Part shown: positions 58,236 through 64,000 of the stretch, one piece after another | Layout of the letters: each line of letters starts with the position of its first letter | Position numbering within the stretch: the first letter of the stretch is position 1 | Source: Candidatus Symbiobacter mobilis CR | GTDB taxonomy: Bacteria > Pseudomonadota > Gammaproteobacteria > Burkholderiales > Burkholderiaceae_C | NCBI RefSeq assembly: GCF_000477435.1 | Contig: NC_022576.1 | Coordinates: forward strand, 558,001-622,000 | DNA length: 64,000 bases | Reading direction: 5' to 3' | Position numbers and translations under genes: made by a program | The notes under the pieces: model-generated | What the model was told of the DNA's origin: nothing | The model's database searches: none | What the model saw: only the letters and a program-made list of their open reading frames with translations

Positions 58236-59537
58236 GTGCCCGAAAGGGTGCTGGCTACACTGGATTGCATCGGTAGGGTTCGGGTAGCAAAGGGGGCGGC
58301 ATTGTCTGGCAGCGCAACGGTTCGCACGGTGTTGGTTACGGGGGGAGCGCGCCGCATTGGGCGGGCCATTGCATTGATGTTGGCGCGGGAAGGGTGGAAC
58401 GTGGGCGTGCATTGCCGTGGCTCGTGCGCCGAGGCGTTGGAAGTGCAGGCCGAATGCGCGGCATGGGAGGGGCGCAGCGCGGTGTTCGATGCCGATTTTG
58501 GCGATGAGACTGCGGTGCGCGGACTGGTACCGAGGGTGGTGGCGGCATTGGGGAGGTTGGATGCCATCGTCCACAGCGCATCCGTCTTCGAGTTCGACGA
58601 CGTGGCCAGTTTTGGGTACGCAGCGATGGAACGGCACATGCGCGTCCATGCCGGTGCGGCAACCCTGTTGGGCAAGGCCTTGCATGACCATGCCAGTGCG
58701 CGCGCAGACACGGCGGTGCTGGTGGTACTGCTCGACCAGAAACTCTGGAACCTGAACCCCGATTACCTGAGCTATACGCTGTCCAAAGCGGCGATGGAAA
58801 CCGCGACGACCATGCTTGCACAAGCGCTGGCACCGTGTTTGCGCGTGGTGGGCGTAGCGCCCGGGCTGACATTGCCCGGCCCGACGATTGATGCCGAGCG
58901 CTTTGCCGCGCTGCATCGGCTCTCGCCCTTAGGGCGTTCTTCGATGCCGGAGGACGTGGCCGCAGCCGTCTCTTTCGCGCTGGCCAACCCTGCGATCACC
59001 GGGACGACCCTGCTCGTCGATGGCGGGCAGCATTTGCTCCCCCTTGCGCAAGATTTTTCCCGAATGGTCAGCCTGGACACACTATCCACATGCCAGTCTG
59101 CGCCCATCGCTCCCTGTTTCGCTCCCTGTTCCCTCGCAATGCAGACCACAGACAGTGCAAGGGATCCCGCAGAAACGGGGGGGCAGACGTTGTATTTGAC
59201 CGGGTTGCGTTTTGAAGCGCGAGTCGGGGTGCTTGATGCAGAGCGCGTGCAGCCACAGCCGATCCAGGTCGATGCAGCGCTCTATCTGGGGCAGTGCCCC
59301 CTGTTGCCGGAACAGGACGATATTGCCTGCGTGCTGGACTACCGCAGCGTGCGCGCCATCTTGCTCGAAGAATGCCACCGTGGGCACGTGCATTTGCTCG
59401 AAACCTTGCTGGGCAAGCTTTGCCAGCGGCTCCAGCAGATTCCGGGCGTGCTGGGCGTGCGCATCAAAATCACCAAGCTGGCGGTGTTTGCCGACTGCGA
59501 AGTCGCGCTGCAGATGGAGGTGGGACGGTGGTCGTGA
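58236..59537 (+). CDS. Pteridine reductase (FolM-like SDR) fused to dihydroneopterin aldolase (FolB)
   Basis: A 433-residue single frame; start is taken as GTG 58236 with AGAGGA upstream, but ATG 58137 and 58161 are open alternatives that overlap the divergent gene. The first ~270 residues are a short-chain reductase: TVLVTGGARRIGRAIAL, HSASVFEFDDV, SYTLSKAAMETATT, and TTLLVDGGQHL, the FolM/PTR1 pattern. After a low-complexity linker the rest is FolB: LTGLRFEARVGVLDAERV, DYRSVRAILLE, HVHLLETLLGKLC and VRIKITKLAVFADCEVAL. No stop separates them; a possible internal start is at 59139. Both activities act on pterins in folate or biopterin synthesis. In related genomes I would expect two neighbouring genes, so the fusion is notable. 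Confidence 0.82.
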   Translation: MPERVLATLDCIGRVRVAKGAALSGSATVRTVLVTGGARRIGRAIALMLAREGWNVGVHCRGSCAEALEVQAECAAWEGRSAVFDADFGDETAVRGLVPRVVAALGRLDAIVHSASVFEFDDVASFGYAAMERHMRVHAGAATLLGKALHDHASARADTAVLVVLLDQKLWNLNPDYLSYTLSKAAMETATTMLAQALAPCLRVVGVAPGLTLPGPTIDAERFAALHRLSPLGRSSMPEDVAAAVSFALANPAITGTTLLVDGGQHLLPLAQDFSRMVSLDTLSTCQSAPIAPCFAPCSLAMQTTDSARDPAETGGQTLYLTGLRFEARVGVLDAERVQPQPIQVDAALYLGQCPLLPEQDDIACVLDYRSVRAILLEECHRGHVHLLETLLGKLCQRLQQIPGVLGVRIKITKLAVFADCEVALQMEVGRWS

Positions 59538-59723
59538 GGAGCTTTTGTCGTAGCGCCTTGGGCAGGGGGCAGCATGGCCATCGCTGCGATGCCACGGCGT
59601 GGGTACGGTCGCGATGGTTTGCGCGGGGTGGCAGGGGAACCACGGCTTCTCGCTCCTGCAAGTGCCTACGCGCTTCCACAAAGGAATCTATCCGTTCAGC
59701 GTTTGCAGGTCTATGATGATTCC

Positions 59724-61319
59724 ATGGAACGCTTTTTCAACACCGCTGGCCCGAATCAACCCGCACTGCACTACACCTTGCCTCCGTTGGAACGGGTGGA
59801 TTGGGCAGAGCTGTCCTGGTTGATCGACGCGCAGCGGTATTTCGTGCTTCACGCGCCGCGCCAGACGGGCAAGACCGGTCTGTTGCTCCATTTGGCGCAG
59901 CAGCTCAATGAGACAGGGCGCTACCGGGCGCTCTACGTCAACATCGAAGCCGCGCAAGCTGCGCGCAATGATGTCGGGGCAGCGATGGGGACGATCCTGT
60001 CTACCCTGGCGCGCAGCGTGGCGCTGCAATGGCACAGCCCGCAATGGGCCAGCGCAGCCTTCGATTCCACATCCCCCAACGCCGACAGCTTGACCACCCT
60101 GTTACAGCGATGGAGCCTGGCGAGCGACAAACCCCTGGTGCTCTTCATCGACGAAGTCGATGCCCTGGTGGGCGATGCCTTGGTGTCCCTGCTGCGCCAG
60201 ATTCGCGCCGGGTACGCACAGCGGCCTATGGCATTCCCCCACAGCATGGTGCTGTGCGGCGTTCGCGATGTGCGCGACTACCGCATTCACCGTAGCGATG
60301 GCGAGGTCATTACCGGCGGAAGCGCCTTCAATATCAAGAGCGAATCGATCCGCCTTGGCGATTTCACCCAGGCCCAAATGGCCGCGCTGCTGGCACAGCA
60401 CACCGAGACAACTGGGCAGACCTTCGACGACAGCGTACTCCCAGAACTCTGGGAAGACACACGCGGCCAGCCTTGGCTCGTGAATGCGCTGGCTTTCGAG
60501 GCATGCTTCCGCTTGCCTGCATTGCGCGACCGTTCCTGCCCCGTCACGCTCGAACACTTGCGCCAGGCCCGCGAGCGGTTGATTCTGCGTTGCGATACCC
60601 ACCTCGACCAACTCGCCGACAAGCTGCGCGAACCGCGTGTGCGCAGCGTTATCGAGCCTGTGCTGCAAGGGGAAGACTTGCCTACTGACGTGGGCGACGA
60701 CAACCGGCAATACTGCATCGATCTGGGCTTGCTGGCGCGGCGTGACGGCGCGCTCCTCGTCGCCAACCGCATCTACCGCGAGGTGCTGCCCCGCACGCTC
60801 ACTTCTGTGCTGCAAGACAGCCTGCAAGGCCACGCCGAACCCCGCTGGTACGTTCGCGCCAACGGTCGCCTCGATATGGTGGCCCTACTCACCGCCTTCC
60901 AACAGTTCTTCCGCGAACATTCCGAGAGCTGGCTCGACCGCTACTCCTACAAGGAAGCAGGCCCTCAGCTTTTGCTGCAAGCCTTTTTGCAGCGCGTCGT
61001 CAATGGGGGAGGGCGCATCGCCCGCGAATACGGCCTCGGGATGGGGCGCACCGACCTGTTTTTGCAATGGCCACTCACCCCGCAAGGCTTTGTCGGCCCA
61101 CTACAGCGCGTCGTGCTCGAACTCAAAGTGCTGCACAGCACCCGCCAGTACACCCTGGAGCAAGGCATGGCGCAAATCGTCCGCTATGGCGACCAATGCG
61201 GCGCAGACGAAGCGCATCTGCTGCTCTTTGACCGCAACCCGCACGTGCCCTGGGAACAAAAGCTCTACCGTAGCGAACATCACCATGCGGGCAGAGCAGT
61301 GATGGCGTGGGGGATGTAG
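59724..61319 (+). CDS. Tandem AAA ATPase / PD-(D/E)xK-like protein, copy 1
   Basis: A 531-residue protein from MERFFNTAGPN at 59724; the frame is open upstream but lacks similarity between copies, so this start is firm. The Walker A-like motif is APRQTGKT (Lys50) after YFVLH, and Walker B is LVLFIDEVDAL (near 139-148). The C-terminus has GMGRTDLFL (Asp444) and VLELKVLH (Glu466, Lys468), spaced like the metal and catalytic residues of PD-(D/E)xK nucleases. Proteins of this kind are widespread but uncharacterised. Block 1 (residues ~91-136) and block 2 (~312-374) differ sharply from copy 2. Confidence 0.85.
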   Translation: MERFFNTAGPNQPALHYTLPPLERVDWAELSWLIDAQRYFVLHAPRQTGKTGLLLHLAQQLNETGRYRALYVNIEAAQAARNDVGAAMGTILSTLARSVALQWHSPQWASAAFDSTSPNADSLTTLLQRWSLASDKPLVLFIDEVDALVGDALVSLLRQIRAGYAQRPMAFPHSMVLCGVRDVRDYRIHRSDGEVITGGSAFNIKSESIRLGDFTQAQMAALLAQHTETTGQTFDDSVLPELWEDTRGQPWLVNALAFEACFRLPALRDRSCPVTLEHLRQARERLILRCDTHLDQLADKLREPRVRSVIEPVLQGEDLPTDVGDDNRQYCIDLGLLARRDGALLVANRIYREVLPRTLTSVLQDSLQGHAEPRWYVRANGRLDMVALLTAFQQFFREHSESWLDRYSYKEAGPQLLLQAFLQRVVNGGGRIAREYGLGMGRTDLFLQWPLTPQGFVGPLQRVVLELKVLHSTRQYTLEQGMAQIVRYGDQCGADEAHLLLFDRNPHVPWEQKLYRSEHHHAGRAVMAWGM

Positions 61320-61321
61320 GG

Positions 61322-62914
61322 ATGGAACGCTTTTTCAACACCGCTGGCCCGAATCAACCCGCACTGCACTACACCTTGCCTCCGTTGGAGCGGGTGGATT
61401 GGGCAGAGTTGTCCTGGTTGATCGACGCGCAGCGGTACTTTGTGCTGCACGCGCCGCGCCAGACGGGCAAGACCGGGCTGTTGCTCCATTTGGCGCAGCA
61501 GCTCAATGAGGCAGGGCGCTATCGGGCGCTCTACGTCAACATCGAAGCCGCGCAAGCTGCGCGCAATGATGTCGGGGCAGCGATGGGTACTGTGCTGGGC
61601 GCTTTTGCCAGCGCTGCGGACGTGTACTGGAACGACGCCGCCTTGTGCGCCTGGACACGCGACGTAGCCACCACGGGGGAACGCGGCGATGCCCTGCGCC
61701 GCGTTCTGGAACACTGGGCACGGCTATCGCCAGTGCCGCTCGTGCTATTCGTCGACGAAGTCGATGCCCTGGTTGGCGATGCCTTGGTGTCCCTGCTGCG
61801 CCAGATTCGCGCAGGGTACGCACAGCGGCCCACAGCATTCCCCCACAGCATGGTGCTTTGCGGCGTTCGCGATGTGCGCGACTACCGCATTCACCGTAGC
61901 GATGGCGAGGTCATTACCGGCGGGAGCGCCTTCAACATCAAGAGCGAGTCGATCCGCCTTGGCGATTTCACCCAGGCCCAGATGGCCGCGCTGCTGGCAC
62001 AGCACACCGTGACCACCGGCCAGACCTTCGACGACGGCGTACTCGAAGAACTCTGGGAAGACACACGCGGCCAGCCTTGGCTAGTCAATGCGCTGGCTTT
62101 CGAGGCCTGCTTTCGACTGCCTGCGTTGCGCGACCGTTCCTGCCCTGTCACGCTCGAACATCTGCGCCAAGCCCGCGAGCGGTTGATTCTGCGTTGCGAT
62201 ACCCATCTCGACCAACTCGCCGACAAGCTGCGCGAACCGCGTGTGCGCAGCGTCATCGAGCCAATCATTGCCAGCGAAAGCGGCAGCGTCGATCTGCCCG
62301 ACGACGATATTCAGTATTGCCGAGACCTTGGCCTGCTTGCCCCAGGGCGGCCTTTGTCCATTGCCAACCGGATTTACCGCGAAATCATCCCGCGCCAGCT
62401 TACCTGGAGCACGCAGGAAACAATGGCACAGGAAACGGCTTGGTACGTTCGTGCCAACGGTCGCCTCGATATGGTGGCACTGCTTACCGCCTTCCAACAG
62501 TTCTTCCGCGAACATTCCGAGAGCTGGCTGGACCGCTACGCCTACAAGGAAGCAGGCCCCCAGCTTTTGCTGCAAGCCTTTTTGCAGCGCGTCGTCAATG
62601 GCGGAGGGCGCATCGCCCGCGAATACGGCCTCGGGATGGGGCGCACCGACCTGTTTTTGCAATGGCCGCTCACCCCGCAAGGCTTTGTCGGCCCACTGCA
62701 GCGCGTCGTGCTCGAACTCAAAGTGCTGCACAGCACCCGCCAGTACACCTTGGAGCAAGGCATGGCGCAAATCACCCGCTATGGCGACCAATGCGGCGCA
62801 GACGAAGCGCACCTGCTGCTCTTCGACCGCAACCCGCATATTCCCTGGGAACAAAAGCTCTACCGCAGCGAACATCATCATGCGGGCAGGGCAGTGATGG
62901 CATGGGGGATGTAG
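61322..62914 (+). CDS. Tandem AAA ATPase / PD-(D/E)xK-like protein, copy 2
   Basis: A 530-residue protein starting two bases after the stop of copy 1. Walker A, Walker B (FVDEVDAL) and the C-terminal RTDL...LELK pair are as in copy 1. Block 1 reads GTVLGAFASAADVYWNDAAL onward and is two residues longer than in copy 1. Block 2 (EPIIASESGSVDLPDDDIQYC onward) is unlike both neighbours. The rest is almost identical to copy 1. Complete, with no frameshift. Confidence 0.85.
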   Translation: MERFFNTAGPNQPALHYTLPPLERVDWAELSWLIDAQRYFVLHAPRQTGKTGLLLHLAQQLNEAGRYRALYVNIEAAQAARNDVGAAMGTVLGAFASAADVYWNDAALCAWTRDVATTGERGDALRRVLEHWARLSPVPLVLFVDEVDALVGDALVSLLRQIRAGYAQRPTAFPHSMVLCGVRDVRDYRIHRSDGEVITGGSAFNIKSESIRLGDFTQAQMAALLAQHTVTTGQTFDDGVLEELWEDTRGQPWLVNALAFEACFRLPALRDRSCPVTLEHLRQARERLILRCDTHLDQLADKLREPRVRSVIEPIIASESGSVDLPDDDIQYCRDLGLLAPGRPLSIANRIYREIIPRQLTWSTQETMAQETAWYVRANGRLDMVALLTAFQQFFREHSESWLDRYAYKEAGPQLLLQAFLQRVVNGGGRIAREYGLGMGRTDLFLQWPLTPQGFVGPLQRVVLELKVLHSTRQYTLEQGMAQITRYGDQCGADEAHLLLFDRNPHIPWEQKLYRSEHHHAGRAVMAWGM

Positions 62915-62916
62915 AG

Positions 62917-64000
62917 ATGGAACGCTTTTTTAATACTGCTGGCCCGAATCAACCCGCACTGCACTACACCCTGCCGCCGTTGGAGCGGGTGGATTGGGCG
63001 GAGTTGTCCTGGTTGATCGACGCGCAGCGGTACTTTGTGCTCCATGCGCCGCGCCAGACGGGCAAGACCGGGCTGTTGCTCCATTTGGCGCAGCAGCTCA
63101 ATGAGACAGGGCGCTACCGGGCGCTCTACGTCAACATCGAAGCCGCGCAAGCTGCGCGCAATGATGTCGGGGCAGCGATGGGTACTGTGCTCGGCGCTTT
63201 TGCCAGCGCTGCGGACGTGTACTGGAACGACGCCGCCTTGTGCGCCTGGACGCGCGACGTAGCCACCACGGGGGAACGCGGCGATGCCCTGCGCCGCGTT
63301 CTGGAACACTGGGCACGGCTATCGCCAGTGCCGCTCGTGCTATTCGTCGACGAAGCCGATGCCCTGGTTGGCGATGCCTTGGTGTCCCTGCTGCGCCAGA
63401 TTCGCGCCGGGTACGCACAGCGGCCTACGGCATTCCCCCACAGCATGGTGCTTTGCGGCGTTCGCGATGTGCGCGACTACCGCATTCACCGTAGCGATGG
63501 CGAGGTCATTACCGGCGGGAGCGCTTTCAACATCAAGAGCGAGTCGATCCGCCTTGGCGATTTCACCCAGGCCCAGATGGCCGCGCTGCTGGCACAGCAC
63601 ACCGAGACAACTGGCCAGACCTTCGACGACGGCGTACTCGAAGAACTCTGGGAAGACACACGCGGCCAGCCTTGGCTAGTCAATGCGCTGGCTTTCGAGG
63701 CCTGCTTTCGCCTGCCTGCGTTGCGCGACCGTTCCTGCCCCGTCACGCTCGAACACTTGCGCCAGGCCCGCGAGCGGTTGATTCTGCGTTGCGACACCCA
63801 TCTCGACCAACTCGCCGACAAGCTGCGCGAACCGCGTGTGCGCAGCGTCATCGAGCCTGTGCTGCAAGGGGAAGACTTGCCCACCGACGTGGGCGACGAC
63901 AACCGGCAATACTGCATCGATCTGGGCTTGCTGGCGCGGCGTGACGGCGCGCTTGTCGTCGCCAACCGCATCTACCGCGAGGTGCTGCCCCGCACGCTTA
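62917..64000 (+). CDS. Tandem AAA ATPase / PD-(D/E)xK-like protein, copy 3 (partial)
   Basis: The first 361 codons are visible, starting two bases after the stop of copy 2; the nuclease-like end lies outside the window. Block 1 is that of copy 2, almost base for base. Block 2 (EPVLQGEDLPTDVGDDNRQYC onward) is that of copy 1. Single differences also alternate: NETGRYR and TETTGQ agree with copy 1, QRPTAF and DGVLEELW with copy 2. Walker B reads FVDEADAL instead of DEVDAL. Confidence 0.85.
   Translation, partial: MERFFNTAGPNQPALHYTLPPLERVDWAELSWLIDAQRYFVLHAPRQTGKTGLLLHLAQQLNETGRYRALYVNIEAAQAARNDVGAAMGTVLGAFASAADVYWNDAALCAWTRDVATTGERGDALRRVLEHWARLSPVPLVLFVDEADALVGDALVSLLRQIRAGYAQRPTAFPHSMVLCGVRDVRDYRIHRSDGEVITGGSAFNIKSESIRLGDFTQAQMAALLAQHTETTGQTFDDGVLEELWEDTRGQPWLVNALAFEACFRLPALRDRSCPVTLEHLRQARERLILRCDTHLDQLADKLREPRVRSVIEPVLQGEDLPTDVGDDNRQYCIDLGLLARRDGALVVANRIYREVLPRTL

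Larger units (their letters stand above)
59724..64000 (+). repeat. Tandem gene array, three units of about 1.6 kb (third cut by window end)
   Basis: Units start at 59724, 61322 and 62917, so the periods are 1598 and 1595 bases. Outside two bounded blocks they differ mostly by scattered single bases. Stops and next starts are two bases apart, so translation is coupled. The array may continue beyond the window. Confidence 0.92.

Noticed and set aside
59574..59723. 50-residue N-terminal extension of tandem ATPase copy 1
   Set aside because: Copies 2 and 3 start directly at MERFF and the upstream residues have no similarity between copies, so the frame is open by chance.
1..64000. CRISPR arrays, insertion sequences, prophage or integrase genes
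   Set aside because: No regularly spaced direct repeats of CRISPR type and no transposase, integrase or phage structural proteins were seen in any frame.

Overview
The window reads as chromosomal DNA of a betaproteobacterium of the order Burkholderiales, probably close to Comamonadaceae. That placement rests on several things seen here: the high G+C coding style, the housekeeping blocks dapC-dapD-pilU-dapE-prmB and ribF-ileS-lspA, a Gram-negative porin ending in Phe, and TrpE, MidA and pteridine-reductase proteins of betaproteobacterial type. It is inference from gene content, not a phylogeny.

Layout. 1-3.6 kb is a small defence island: an AAA ATPase (5' end outside the window) coupled to an RloB-type protein, facing an AbiEi/AbiEii toxin-antitoxin operon that has a clear promoter palindrome. 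3.8-10.9 kb holds an orphan hybrid histidine kinase, a CDF metal exporter, a WbpP/WbpO-type UDP-HexNAc epimerase/dehydrogenase pair and an FMN reductase. 10.9-18.1 kb is a long minus-strand block read aat, radA, a permuted-looking ATP-grasp protein, an HDOD protein, a cation:proton antiporter, a YbdK-type carboxylate-amine ligase and tRNA-Ser(GGA), which ends in two tandem terminators. 18.2-24.8 kb carries an alpha/beta hydrolase, a very large phosphorelay kinase (three PAS, one degenerate and one intact receiver, two Hpt) and an FAD monooxygenase. 25.0-27.5 kb is an Mla-like permease/MCE/lipoprotein operon without an ATPase. 28.0-34.2 kb is a co-directional set: RND adaptor, RND pump, sulfide:quinone reductase, a DUF2892 membrane protein and a CsoR-superfamily repressor. 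34.5-39.6 kb has a solute-binding protein, a GGDEF protein and an ABC-F ATPase. 39.7-45.6 kb holds a long hairpin repeat and then the dap/pilU/prmB block. 45.8-59.5 kb has a degenerate HD-GYP-like protein, ribF-ileS-lspA, a porin, a GH18-like protein, an iron-sulfur flavin reductase, trpE, midA and a pteridine reductase fused to dihydroneopterin aldolase.

The most striking part is 59.7-64.0 kb: three head-to-tail copies (the third cut by the window edge) of a roughly 530-residue ATPase with a nuclease-like C-terminus. The copies are nearly identical except for two sharply bounded blocks. Copy 3 matches copy 2 in block 1 and copy 1 in block 2, so the array is mosaic and appears to be reshuffled by recombination or gene conversion. 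Other points worth following are the sulfide/RND operon with its atypical repressor, the FolM-FolB fusion, the tandem Hpt domains, and the dispersed hairpin repeat near 39.7 kb with truncated relatives at 3.7 and 37.6 kb.
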